A DNA stretch of 64,000 nt from Azospirillum lipoferum (GTDB lineage: Bacteria; Pseudomonadota; Alphaproteobacteria; Azospirillales; Azospirillaceae), in contig NZ_JALJXJ010000004.1 of NCBI RefSeq assembly GCF_024170005.1, forward strand, positions 62,001 through 126,000. The letters run 5' to 3'. This document shows, in pieces, positions 1-8,351 of the stretch. Under the pieces are notes generated by a model, which was not told where the DNA came from, ran no database searches, and worked only from the letters and a program-made list of their open reading frames with translations. Within the stretch, counting starts at the first letter, position 1, and every line of letters begins with the position of its first letter. A program made the translations under genes and the position numbers.

Positions 1-246
1 CGCACCGCCGACCGCCAGCAGCAGGCCGAAGGCGATCCAGTGATCGACCGACTCGACGAGGCTGGCGAAGGCGATGCCGACGCCCCAGCCGACCAGCGGC
101 ATGGCGAACTGGCAGACGCCGAAGGCGGCGCCGACACGCATCGCTTCCGGCAGGCCGGCACGGCGCGAACAGGCTCCGCGGCCCAGGGCCGCAGCGAAGC
201 TATCCATCGAAAGGCTGAAGGCGAGAGCGAGGGACGTGGCGATCAT
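1..246 (-). CDS. mntP: Manganese efflux pump MntP, partial (N-terminal 82 residues)
   Basis: Reading leftward from the ATG at 244-246, the frame stays open to the window edge, so only the N-terminal part is present. The protein begins MIATSLALAFSLSMDSFAAA and continues with a charged cytoplasmic segment and a second hydrophobic stretch ending in VGWGVG. The pattern of a first helix containing MD-SFAA followed by GxGA is characteristic of the MntP/DUF204 inner-membrane family, which exports Mn(II). The assignment is strongly supported by the yybP-ykoY-type leader directly upstream, the usual partner of mntP. The remaining helices lie outside the window. Confidence 0.85.
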   Translation of the reverse strand, partial: MIATSLALAFSLSMDSFAAALGRGACSRRAGLPEAMRVGAAFGVCQFAMPLVGWGVGIAFASLVESVDHWIAFGLLLAVGGA

Positions 247-299
247 TGGCTGTTCCCGGGCCAGACAACACAGTGGAATCGGACGGACTCCGGCTGGCC

Positions 300-450
300 G
301 CGGAGATGCCCGATCCACTGGTCTCGCCGGGTCGACCCTCTGGTCGCCGTGCGCGCCATGGCGGTAACGGCCGGAGGCCGGAACCATCCAAGTCTGTTGA
401 CGCGAACCCCACCGGATCACCGCCGGCGGGTGGCTACTCCCCAATGACGG
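300..450 (-). promoter_or_regulatory. yybP-ykoY manganese riboswitch in the mntP leader
   Basis: On the minus strand the leader contains the conserved motif GGGGAGTAGC (433-442), then GTCAACA (395-401), then GCGAGACC (320-327). These are in the order and orientation expected for the two conserved loops of the yybP-ykoY Mn2+-sensing RNA. A GC-rich hairpin (GGCCTCCGGCC, about 371-381) lies between them. The RNA sits between the guaD stop (481) and the mntP start (246). Established knowledge: Mn2+ binding turns on mntP-type exporter genes. The expression platform (about 247-310) is not resolved, and outer boundaries are approximate. Confidence 0.85.
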
Positions 451-480
451 CGGAAGTCCTACAGGGACTGGGGGCTTGGG

Positions 481-1815
481 TCAAGCGCCCGTTTGCCGCA
501 GGTGCGAATTGCGGCCGCGCAGATAGGTGGCGGCCACCGAGCGGTCGTCGCCCAGCGTCACCTGGATGAACAGCTCCTCCTCCAGGTCGCCGTCCACCGC
601 CTTCATGCGATGTCGCATAGCCGGGGTCGCGGCGGAGTCGAGCACGACGAGATCGGCCCAGCGGCCGGGCTCCAGGCTGCCGATCTCGTCGGCCATGCCC
701 AGCGCCTCGGCATTGCCGCGGGTCATCCAGTGCAAGGCGGCGAGCGCCGGCAGGTTCTGGCGCCGCAGCTGCAAGACCTTGTAGGCCTCCGCCGCGGTGC
801 GCAGCATGGAATAGCTGGTGCCGCCGCCGACATCGGTGGCGATGGCGGTGCGCACCGGCCGCTCCGGCTTCGACAGGGCGTCGAGATCGAACAGGCCGCT
901 GCCGATGAACAGGTTGCTGGTCGGGCAGAAGACGGCGACCGACCCACTCTCCGACAGGCGGGTCATCTCGGCCTCCGACAGATGGATGCAGTGACCGAAC
1001 AGCGAGGTCGGTCCCAGTAGCCCGAAACGGTCGTAGACGTCGGTGTAGTCGCGAGCGCCGGGGAACAGGCGGCGCACCTCGGCGATCTCGTCGGTGTTCT
1101 CCGACAGATGGGTCTGCATGTGGACGCCGGGATGCTCGCGCAGCAGCGCACCGGCCGCCTCCAGCTGCGCCTCGGTCGAGGTGATGGCGAAACGCGGGGT
1201 GACGGCATAGCGCTGGCGCCCCGTCCCGTGCCAGCGGCCGATCAGGTCCTTGCCGTCGCGATAGCTGCTCTCCGCCGTATCGGTCAGGGCGAGCGGGGCA
1301 TGGCGGTCCATCATCACCTTGCCGGCGATCAGCCCGGCACCGCGCGCCTCCGCCTCGGTGAACAGGGCGTCGACCGATTGCGGATGGACCGAGCCATAGA
1401 CCACCGCCGTGGTCGTGCCGTTGCGCAGCAGTTCGTCCATGAAGAAGGCGGCATTGGCGGCAGCATGGGCCGGGTTGGCGAAACGCTGCTCCTCGATGAA
1501 GGTGTATTTCTCCAGCCAGTCGAGCAGTTGCGCGCCGTAGGAGGCGATGACCTGGGTCTGCGGGAAATGGATGTGGGTGTCGATGAAGCCCGGCAGCACC
1601 AGCCGGCCGCTGTGGTCGTCGACCGCCACCCCTTCCGGCACCCGGCCGCGCAGATCGGCCCAGTCCCCGACCTCCAGAATCCGCCCGGCGGCCCCGACCA
1701 GCAGCAGCCCATCCTCGTGATAGGTCAGGCAGTCGAGATCCCCCGGCCCGGCAGGCGCGCGACGGAAGCTGAGCAGGCGCCCACGGATGGCGGAAGAGAT
1801 GGATTGATCGGGCAT
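481..1815 (-). CDS. guaD: Guanine deaminase
   Basis: This amidohydrolase-fold protein of about 444 residues hydrolyses guanine to xanthine and ammonia. The metal-binding segment PGFIDTHIHFPQ lies near residues 76-86, with H81 and H83 as zinc ligands. The PGFIDTHIHFPQ form with a following TQVIASYG is typical of guanine deaminases. Further conserved segments are THLSENTDEI, FGHCIHLSE and the late aspartate in IATDVGGGTSYSM. I chose the ATG at 1815; a GTG at 1839 would add eight residues but has no better ribosome site. It follows puuD after a short gap on the same strand, so the pair probably forms a purine-catabolism operon. Confidence 0.9.
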   Translation of the reverse strand: MPDQSISSAIRGRLLSFRRAPAGPGDLDCLTYHEDGLLLVGAAGRILEVGDWADLRGRVPEGVAVDDHSGRLVLPGFIDTHIHFPQTQVIASYGAQLLDWLEKYTFIEEQRFANPAHAAANAAFFMDELLRNGTTTAVVYGSVHPQSVDALFTEAEARGAGLIAGKVMMDRHAPLALTDTAESSYRDGKDLIGRWHGTGRQRYAVTPRFAITSTEAQLEAAGALLREHPGVHMQTHLSENTDEIAEVRRLFPGARDYTDVYDRFGLLGPTSLFGHCIHLSEAEMTRLSESGSVAVFCPTSNLFIGSGLFDLDALSKPERPVRTAIATDVGGGTSYSMLRTAAEAYKVLQLRRQNLPALAALHWMTRGNAEALGMADEIGSLEPGRWADLVVLDSAATPAMRHRMKAVDGDLEEELFIQVTLGDDRSVAATYLRGRNSHLRQTGA

Positions 1816-1851
1816 GGGGATCCGGTTTCTGTAGATCACTTCAAGGCAGGG

Positions 1852-3030
1852 TTACTTAATGTCACCCGACCAGGCCGCCAACACCGCGCGTTCCTGCGGG
1901 GTGATACCGGTGATGTTGGCGGGGGGCATGGCGCTGCTGTAGCCGGCTTGCAGACGGATCTGGTCGGCATGGCGGCGGATGCCATCGCCCTCCAGCACGA
2001 CACCGCGTGGCGGGGTGGCGATGCCCTCCCACACCGGCTGGACGGCGTGGCACATGCTGCACCGGGTGGTGACGATCTCCTCCACCTGATTGAAGCCGAC
2101 CTTGACCGGTGCCGTGGCGGCATTGGCCGGGCCGAAGGTGCTGAGCCAGACGCAGCCCAGCATGCCGGCGGCGGCAACCCCCCAGGTCCACCAGGGTGTC
2201 GGCTTGCCGGCATGGCGGCTGTTGAAGAAATGGCGGATCGCCGTGCCGACCATCAGGACCAGCGCCACCATCACCCAGTTGTAGCGGGTGGAGCTGACCA
2301 GCGGATAATGGTTGGACAGCATCAGGAAGACGACCGGCAGGGTCAGGTAGTTGTTGTGCAGCGACCGCTGCTTTGCCTTCTTGCCCAGCGACGGGTCCGG
2401 CGTCTCGCCGCGCAGCATCGCGGCCACCGTCTTGCGCTGGTTGGGGATGATCAGCATGAAAACGTTGCAGGCCATCATCGTCGCCATAAGCGCACCGACC
2501 TGCAACATGGCGCCGCGCCCGCTGAAGATCTTCGTCATGCCCCAGGCGGTCGCCACCAGCATGACGAAGCCGGCGACCGCGAGCGCCCCGTCGTTGCGGC
2601 CCAGCGGCGACTTGCACATCAGGTCATAGGCGACCCAGCCCGCCACCAGCGCGCCGGCGCTGATCGCCACCGCCTGCCAGGGACTGAGCGCCAGCACGTC
2701 CTGGTCGATCAGGAACAGGTCGGCGCCGCGGTAATACAGCACGCACATCAGGAAGAAGCCGCTGAGCCACGTCGCATAGGATTCCCACTTGAACCAGGTC
2801 AATTCCTCCGGCAACTGCGGCGGGGCGACCATGTATTTGGTCATGTGGTAGAAGCCGCCGCCATGGATCTGCCAGGCGTCACCCGCCGTTCCGCCCGGCG
2901 CCCCTGCCCGCTTGCGCAGCGAGGCGTCGAGATGGATGAAGTAGAAGGACGATCCGATCCAGGCGATGGCGGTGATGACGTGCAGCCACCGCGCCAGGGC
3001 GTTGATCCATTCCCACAGGATGGGCTCCAT
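1852..3030 (-). CDS. puuD: Urate hydroxylase PuuD, membrane protein with C-terminal cytochrome c
   Basis: About 392 residues: an N-terminal multi-helix membrane region, starting with a histidine-bearing helix (LHVITAIAWIGSSFYFIHLD), followed by a periplasmic domain near the C terminus with one haem c site, CSMCH. This arrangement matches PuuD, a urate hydroxylase described in bacteria that lack soluble uricase. The ATG at 3030 is preceded by GGAAGGAG at a good distance; the open frame extends further upstream but the upstream residues look non-conserved. It lies directly upstream of guaD on the same strand, linking guanine and urate degradation. Confidence 0.88.
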   Translation of the reverse strand: MEPILWEWINALARWLHVITAIAWIGSSFYFIHLDASLRKRAGAPGGTAGDAWQIHGGGFYHMTKYMVAPPQLPEELTWFKWESYATWLSGFFLMCVLYYRGADLFLIDQDVLALSPWQAVAISAGALVAGWVAYDLMCKSPLGRNDGALAVAGFVMLVATAWGMTKIFSGRGAMLQVGALMATMMACNVFMLIIPNQRKTVAAMLRGETPDPSLGKKAKQRSLHNNYLTLPVVFLMLSNHYPLVSSTRYNWVMVALVLMVGTAIRHFFNSRHAGKPTPWWTWGVAAAGMLGCVWLSTFGPANAATAPVKVGFNQVEEIVTTRCSMCHAVQPVWEGIATPPRGVVLEGDGIRRHADQIRLQAGYSSAMPPANITGITPQERAVLAAWSGDIK

Positions 3031-3227
3031 CGCGCGCACGCTCCTTCCGGTCAAGGTCCAGGCTTCGACTCTACGGCGATTGTGCGGGTGCGGAAAACCA
3101 CTCGTCCATCCCAACAGCTTCAAAAAATGACGAAAGATGGAGAGCCGCCGGAGGACACGCCGATTGCCAACCCCACTGCGAATTGGTAGAGGCTCCTACC
3201 CATTCTCGCACCGGCCGGCCATCCGCG

Positions 3228-4727
3228 ATGCAAAAAGCCAGAAGCACCGTCACCCGCCGGACCCTTCTGATGCTGCTCGCCGCCGCGTTCGCCTTGCTGG
3301 CGATCATCGTGATGTCAGGGTGGCTGGCGGACAGCACGCAGCAATATTCCCGCTCCGTCAGCCGGATGAGCGCCCTGCGGGTCGCCGCCGGGACCCTCCT
3401 CAGCCAGTTGCAAGACGCCGAAGTCGGACAGCGCGGTTATCTGCTCACCGAGGACCGCAACTATCTCAAGCCCTACGAGGCCGCCGTCACGGCGGTGGAC
3501 AGCACGATCGCCCGGCTGCGCGACCTTGCCGATGGCGATGCCGACGAGTTGCGCATCGTCGACCATCTTGTCGGCCTTGCCGCCGCCAAGCGGGAGGAAC
3601 TGGCGGAGACCATCGCCCTGATGGAGGCCGGACGCCGCGACGAATCCCTGGCCATCGTGCGCACCGGCCGCGGCATGAGGCTGATGGACGATGCCCGGCG
3701 CTCGCTCGCCGACCTGATCACCCCCGCCGATGCCCAGCTCGACACCCAGCTTCGTGCCCTGACCGGACAGGCCAGGATATCAGGCTGGGTGGCGAACCTG
3801 GGCGGCCTGTTCATCCTGCTGGTGGTCGGCGGTGCGGTGTGGATCGCGTTCCGCTACACCCGCGACCTCATGCAGGCACAGCGCGCGATCCAGGCGCTCA
3901 ACGATTCGCTGGAGCAGCGCGTGTCGGAACGCACGATGGAGCTGCAACGGGCCAATGACGAGATCCAGCGCTTCGCCTATATCGTCAGCCATGACCTGCG
4001 CGCGCCACTGGTGAACGTGATGGGCTTTACCAGCGAGTTCGAGGCTGGGTTGGCGAGCGTGGCCGCCGACCTCGACCGCCGGCCAACGGACACCAACGAT
4101 GCCACGGCGGCGGAGGCGCGGCGGGCGGTGAGCGAGGACATGCCGGAGGCCATCGGCTTCATCCGCTCATCGACGACGAAGATGGACCGGCTGATCAATG
4201 CCATCCTCGCTTTGTCGCGCCAGGGCAGCCGGACGCTCACCCCCGAACCCGTCTCCATGCAGGCCCTGCTGGAAAATGTGGTCGCCAGCTTCCGCCACCG
4301 GGCCGGCGAACTGCGCTGCACCATCGACATTGCCGGACCCTTGCCGTCGCTCGTCTCCGACCGCCTCGCTTTGGAGCAGGTGTTCGGCAATTTGCTCGAC
4401 AACGCGATCAAGTATCTCGACCCGGCACGTCCCGGCCGGATCACCATCCGCGGACAATCCGGGAAGGGTCGCCTGACCTTCGAGGTCGCGGACAACGGAC
4501 GCGGGATCGCAGCGCAGGATCACGAGCGCATCTTCGAGCTGTTCCGCCGCTCCGGCGTGCAGGACCGTCCCGGCGAGGGGATCGGTCTGGCCTATGTCCG
4601 GACGCTCGTCCGGCGCCTGCACGGCGAGGTCACCGTCGACTCGGTTCCTGGACAGGGCAGCATCTTTCGCATAAGCCTTCCAGATATCCTCCCCCTGCCC
4701 TCGGAGACGTCCGCCCATGATGCGTGA
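3228..4727 (+). CDS. CHASE3-domain sensor histidine kinase
   Basis: About 499 residues. A first membrane helix (about 13-34) is followed by a periplasmic CHASE3-like helical domain containing QDAEVGQRGYLLTED. A second helix (GGLFILLVVGGAVWIAF) follows, then a coiled linker with NDSLEQRVSERT, the H-box FAYIVSHDLRAPL, and a HATPase domain with NLLDNAIKY, DNGRG and GEGIGLAYV. This layout is typical of kinases of the phytochrome-like/Rcp1 group. I chose the ATG at 3228; the longer frame begins with a TTG. The stop overlaps the next gene by 11 bases, so the kinase and the small receiver are probably partners. Confidence 0.85.
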   Translation: MQKARSTVTRRTLLMLLAAAFALLAIIVMSGWLADSTQQYSRSVSRMSALRVAAGTLLSQLQDAEVGQRGYLLTEDRNYLKPYEAAVTAVDSTIARLRDLADGDADELRIVDHLVGLAAAKREELAETIALMEAGRRDESLAIVRTGRGMRLMDDARRSLADLITPADAQLDTQLRALTGQARISGWVANLGGLFILLVVGGAVWIAFRYTRDLMQAQRAIQALNDSLEQRVSERTMELQRANDEIQRFAYIVSHDLRAPLVNVMGFTSEFEAGLASVAADLDRRPTDTNDATAAEARRAVSEDMPEAIGFIRSSTTKMDRLINAILALSRQGSRTLTPEPVSMQALLENVVASFRHRAGELRCTIDIAGPLPSLVSDRLALEQVFGNLLDNAIKYLDPARPGRITIRGQSGKGRLTFEVADNGRGIAAQDHERIFELFRRSGVQDRPGEGIGLAYVRTLVRRLHGEVTVDSVPGQGSIFRISLPDILPLPSETSAHDA

Positions 4728-5166
4728 CCCCCAGACGGTGTGCATCGTCATGATCGAGGACGACGAGGGGCATGCCCGGCTGATCGAAAAGAACATCCGG
4801 CGGGCCGGCGTGAACAACGAGATCGTGCCGTTCACCGACGGCAACAGCGCGCTCGCCTATCTGTTCGGACCGGACGGCAGCGGGCAGGCCAGCATCGGCC
4901 GGGCGCTTCTCATCCTGCTGGACCTGAACCTGCCGGACATGACGGGCGTCGACATCCTGTCCAGGCTCAAGGCCAACCCCCATACCAAGCGCTTTCCGGT
5001 CGTGGTGCTGACCACCACCGACGACCGGCAGGAAATCCAGCGCTGCTACGATATCGGGGCCAACGTCTACATCACCAAGCCGGTGAACTACGAAAGCTTC
5101 GCCACCGCGATCCGCCAGCTGGGTCTGTTCTTCTCCGTCATCCAGATCCCCGAGGCGGAGATATGA
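4717..5166 (+). CDS. Single-domain response regulator, Rcp1-like
   Basis: 149 residues forming one receiver domain. Acidic residues (IEDDEG) are near the N terminus, the phosphoacceptor aspartate is in LLDLNLPD, and the conserved Lys is in ITKPVN. There is no output domain, so it should act by phosphotransfer or protein contact. It overlaps the kinase upstream by 11 bases and the receiver-kinase gene downstream by four bases (ATGA). It therefore sits between two kinases in a tightly coupled operon. Confidence 0.85.
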   Translation: MMRDPQTVCIVMIEDDEGHARLIEKNIRRAGVNNEIVPFTDGNSALAYLFGPDGSGQASIGRALLILLDLNLPDMTGVDILSRLKANPHTKRFPVVVLTTTDDRQEIQRCYDIGANVYITKPVNYESFATAIRQLGLFFSVIQIPEAEI

Positions 5167-6203
5167 CCGACCCGGCCATACGCATCCTCTACATCGACGA
5201 CGACGTTGCCATGGCGCGGCTGGTGCAGCGGAGGCTGGAGCGGCGGGGCTATGCCGTGGAGTGGGCGAAGGACGGCCGGGAAGGATTGGACCGGCTGGAA
5301 CGGGGCGGCATCGCGCTCGTCGGGCTGGACCACGAGATGCCGGGGGAGACCGGGCTGGACATCCTGCCCGCCCTGCTGTCGCGCGAGAACGCGCCGCCGG
5401 TCGTCTATGTCACCGGCGCCGGCGACACGCGGGTGGCCGTGGCGGCACTGAAGGCCGGTGCCGACGACTATGTTCCGAAGGAAGCCGGTGAGGGGTTCTT
5501 CGATCTGCTGGCGGCGGCCATTGAGCAGGCCCTGGAAAAGGCCCAGCTTCGCCGCGAACGGGAGCGGGCGGAACTGGAGGTGCGCGCCGCGCGCGACCGG
5601 GCGGAACTGCTGTTGAAGGAGGTCAACCACCGGGTCGCCAACAGTCTGGCCCTGGTGGCCGCCTTCGTGCGGATGCAGCGGTCGGGCCTGTCCGATTCCA
5701 TGGCCCGCACCGCCCTGGACGAAACCCAGGCGCGCATCACCGCGATCGCCGGCATTCACCGGAGCCTCTACACCTCCGACGACGTAAGGTCCGTCCGCTT
5801 CGATTCGTATCTGGAAACGCTTCTCGCCGAGATGCACACCGCCATGGCATCCCGGCGCCCGGAAAGCTTCATCGTCCTCGCCGACGCGGTTTCAGTGCCG
5901 ACCGACAAGGCCGTGTCCCTGGCGGTGATCGTGACCGAACTGGTCACGAACGCCTGCAAATACGCCTATCCCGAAGGCCGCTTCGGCAGCATCCGTGTCC
6001 GGGCGATGGCTGCCGAGGGGCAGCTGTCGGTGAGCGTGGAGGATGACGGGGTCGGCTACTCCGACGACGATGCGCCCCGGGGAACCGGTCTCGGCACCCG
6101 CATCGTCCAGGCGATGGCGACCAGCCTGGGAGCCCTGCTGCATCACGACCGCCAGCATGTCGGAACCCGGGTGACGCTGACGATGCCGCTCCAGCCGCTG
6201 TAA
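5163..6203 (+). CDS. Receiver-histidine kinase hybrid (HisKA_2/HWE type)
   Basis: 346 residues. An N-terminal receiver domain (IDDD near residue 12; acceptor aspartate in GLDHEMPG; VPKEAG near the end) is followed by a coiled-coil linker rich in Arg/Glu. Then comes a HisKA_2-type dimerisation box LLKEVNHRVANSLALVAAF and a HATPase with ELVTNACKYAYP, EDDGVGY and GTGLGTRIVQAM. The start ATG at 5163 overlaps the previous stop as ATGA. Because the receiver precedes the kinase, this protein could take phosphate from the kinase at 3228, directly or through the small receiver. The route is inference. Confidence 0.85.
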   Translation: MTDPAIRILYIDDDVAMARLVQRRLERRGYAVEWAKDGREGLDRLERGGIALVGLDHEMPGETGLDILPALLSRENAPPVVYVTGAGDTRVAVAALKAGADDYVPKEAGEGFFDLLAAAIEQALEKAQLRRERERAELEVRAARDRAELLLKEVNHRVANSLALVAAFVRMQRSGLSDSMARTALDETQARITAIAGIHRSLYTSDDVRSVRFDSYLETLLAEMHTAMASRRPESFIVLADAVSVPTDKAVSLAVIVTELVTNACKYAYPEGRFGSIRVRAMAAEGQLSVSVEDDGVGYSDDDAPRGTGLGTRIVQAMATSLGALLHHDRQHVGTRVTLTMPLQPL

Positions 6204-6307
6204 CCCTGCCCTGACGGCTTCTGTCAGGGGCCGGGCAGGAGACTGCAGGCGATCCGTCCGAACCCATGGACAGGGTGACGCACCCAAGCTATATCTCCGC
6301 CCCCAAG

Positions 6308-6323
6308 GTGAGTAAGCACTCAC
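6308..6323. promoter_or_regulatory. Palindromic operator upstream of tetR
   Basis: GTGAGT-AAGC-ACTCAC is a perfect inverted repeat with six-base arms and a four-base centre, 30 bases before the preferred tetR start at 6353. Sites of this form (alternating AGTGAGT/ACTCACT) are typical of AcrR/TetR-family efflux repressors. It most likely mediates autorepression of tetR and the co-transcribed RND genes. It would be inside the coding region if the upstream ATG at 6266 were used, which argues for the 6353 start. Confidence 0.6.
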
Positions 6324-6352
6324 TTATCACAAGCGACCGATCCGGCACCCCG

Positions 6353-7090
6353 ATGGCACCCCGCCTCGACAGCCAAGCCCGCAAACGGGCGATCCTCGAC
6401 GCCGCTTTGCCGATCTTCGCGCGCAAGGGCTTCGCCGCGACCACTACACGGGAGATCGCGCAGGCCGCCGGCGTGTCGGAGGCGCTGATCTTCAAGCATT
6501 TCCCGTCCAAGGCCTCGTTGTACGAAGCGATCTTCCTCAGCTGCATCGACGGCGACCCGGAATATGAGCGGCTGGTCTCCCTGCCACCGAGCACCGACAC
6601 GCTGGTGCAGATGGTCCAGGGGCTGGTGAGCTACTTCGTGATCGAGCTGCCGGCCGATCCGAACGAACGCGCCCGCCACCGCCTGTCGATCATCAGCCTG
6701 CTGGAAGACGGCGAGTTCATGCGGCAGGTGTTCAAGGGCATCCGCAGCCGCTTCCTGCCCTGCTTCGCCGCCTCCATCGAGGCCGCCATCGCTGTCGGCG
6801 ATCTGGTGCCGGGGCCGGTCGATGCGGAAAACGGATTCTGGCTTGCCGAGCATCTGTGCGAGATGATGGCGACCGTCTGCCTGTCCGGCGGCGCCATCGT
6901 GCCCTATCCTTGCGACCGTCCCGATCTTGCGCGCCAGACCATCTGGTTCATCCTGCGCGGGCTCGGGCTCAGCGACACCGCCATCGCCGCGCATGAGCGC
7001 GGCGGACGCTTTCCCTTCGTGCCTTCCCAGCCGCCGCCGGCACATGGCGCAGCCAAGAATGACGACCCCACACCCGAGAGACCGGAGTAG
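6353..7090 (+). CDS. TetR/AcrR-family transcriptional regulator
   Basis: About 245 residues. The N-terminal helix-turn-helix reads KRAILDAALPIFARKGF, then TTTREIAQAAGVSEALIFKH and FPSKASLYEAIF, a canonical TetR DNA-binding domain. The remainder is a variable ligand-binding domain. The start at 6353 places the operator palindrome in the leader. The gene ends 6 bases before the RND adaptor gene on the same strand, so it probably represses the efflux operon and itself. The ligand cannot be inferred. Confidence 0.88.
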   Translation: MAPRLDSQARKRAILDAALPIFARKGFAATTTREIAQAAGVSEALIFKHFPSKASLYEAIFLSCIDGDPEYERLVSLPPSTDTLVQMVQGLVSYFVIELPADPNERARHRLSIISLLEDGEFMRQVFKGIRSRFLPCFAASIEAAIAVGDLVPGPVDAENGFWLAEHLCEMMATVCLSGGAIVPYPCDRPDLARQTIWFILRGLGLSDTAIAAHERGGRFPFVPSQPPPAHGAAKNDDPTPERPE

Positions 7091-7096
7091 CCGATC

Positions 7097-8341
7097 GTGA
7101 CCCTGGACCATTCGCCAAAGACCGAGACGTCATTCGGGCACCCGGCGTCCGAACCGGGCCACGGGATGCCTCCCCCGCCCTCCGCTCCTCCGCCCCGCAA
7201 GCCGGTGACGCGCGGGCGGCTGACCCTGCGCATCGTCATCACGCTGATCGTGCTGGGGCTGCTGGGTGCGGCGCTGTACGGCTTCAACACATTCCGCGCC
7301 AAGGCCATCGCCGACTTCTTCGCCAACAACAAGCCTCCGCCCACTCCGGTGGCGCTGGCCGAGGCGACGGTGCAGACCATTCCGAAATACCTGTCGGCGA
7401 TCGGCACGCTGCAGGCGGCGCGTCAGGTGACGGTGGCCCCCGAGGTCGCCGGCCGCGTCGACCGCATCCCCTTCGAATCGGGCACCCGCGTCAAGGCCGG
7501 CGACCCGCTGGTGCAGTTGAACGACGCCACCGAACAGGCCGACCTGCTGGCCCAGCGCGCCCAGGCCCGTCTGGCCGAGCTGAACCTGGAGCGCTACCGC
7601 GACCTGCGCCGCAGCCAGGCGACGCCCCAGAGCAATGTCGACCAGTATCAGGCACAGCTCGACGAGATCAACGCGAACATGAAGCGCACCAGCGCCCTGA
7701 TCGGCCAGAAGCTGATCAAGGCGCCGTTCGACGGCGACCTCGGCATCCGTCAGGTCAATGTCGGCGACTACGTCAATCCGGGCGCCACCGTCGTGACGCT
7801 GACCGACCTGTCACAGCTCTACATCAACTTCACCCTGCCGGAGCAGTCCTTCACCAAACTGTCGGTCGGCCAGGCGGTGCTGATCAACGTCGACGCCCTG
7901 CCCGGCCGCGATTTCGAGGCAAAGATCACCACCATCGAACCGCAGGTCAGCGCCGACACCCGCGCCATCAAGGTGCAGGCGACCATGGACAACCGCGAGC
8001 GCCAGCTGCGGCCGGGCATGTTCGCCAATGTCCGCGTCGTCCTGCCGCCGCAGCCCAACACGCTGACCGTGCCGGAAACCGCAGTGGACTACACCGTCTA
8101 CGGCGATTCCGTCTTCGTCGCCGCATCGCAGAAGACCCCCGACGGCAAGGAGCAGATGGTGGTGGAGCGCAAGCCGGTGAAGACCGGCGACCGTCTCGCC
8201 AACCGGGTGGAGATCCGCAGCGGCCTGAACGCCGGCGACCGCGTCGTGGTGTCCGGCCAGCTGAAGCTCGCCAACGGCGCGGCGGTGATCCCGGCGGAGA
8301 GCAATCCGCTGACCCCGCCGCAGTCCCTGCCGCAGAACTGA
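7097..8341 (+). CDS. RND efflux periplasmic adaptor subunit (membrane fusion protein)
   Basis: 414 residues, GTG start with CGGAG upstream. A proline-rich cytoplasmic N terminus precedes one membrane helix at about 44-62. The periplasmic part has the lipoyl/barrel-sandwich halves (APEVAGRVDRIPFESGTRVK and KAPFDGDLGIRQVNVGDYVN), a short coiled-coil hairpin between them, then beta-barrel and membrane-proximal domains (LRPGMFANVRVVLP). It would bridge the RND pump encoded immediately downstream to an outer-membrane channel, which is not encoded here. MexE/MdtA-type relatives export drugs or small toxic compounds; the substrate is unknown. Confidence 0.9.
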   Translation: MTLDHSPKTETSFGHPASEPGHGMPPPPSAPPPRKPVTRGRLTLRIVITLIVLGLLGAALYGFNTFRAKAIADFFANNKPPPTPVALAEATVQTIPKYLSAIGTLQAARQVTVAPEVAGRVDRIPFESGTRVKAGDPLVQLNDATEQADLLAQRAQARLAELNLERYRDLRRSQATPQSNVDQYQAQLDEINANMKRTSALIGQKLIKAPFDGDLGIRQVNVGDYVNPGATVVTLTDLSQLYINFTLPEQSFTKLSVGQAVLINVDALPGRDFEAKITTIEPQVSADTRAIKVQATMDNRERQLRPGMFANVRVVLPPQPNTLTVPETAVDYTVYGDSVFVAASQKTPDGKEQMVVERKPVKTGDRLANRVEIRSGLNAGDRVVVSGQLKLANGAAVIPAESNPLTPPQSLPQN

Positions 8342-8351
8342 GGCCGACGTC

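Noticed and set aside
1108..3189. A 693-codon open frame on the plus strand
   Set aside because: Antisense to guaD and puuD, both clearly real; the translated product is a low-complexity Arg/Gly/His string.
6266..6352. Upstream ATG for tetR
   Set aside because: It would place the operator palindrome inside the gene and adds residues that do not look like TetR.
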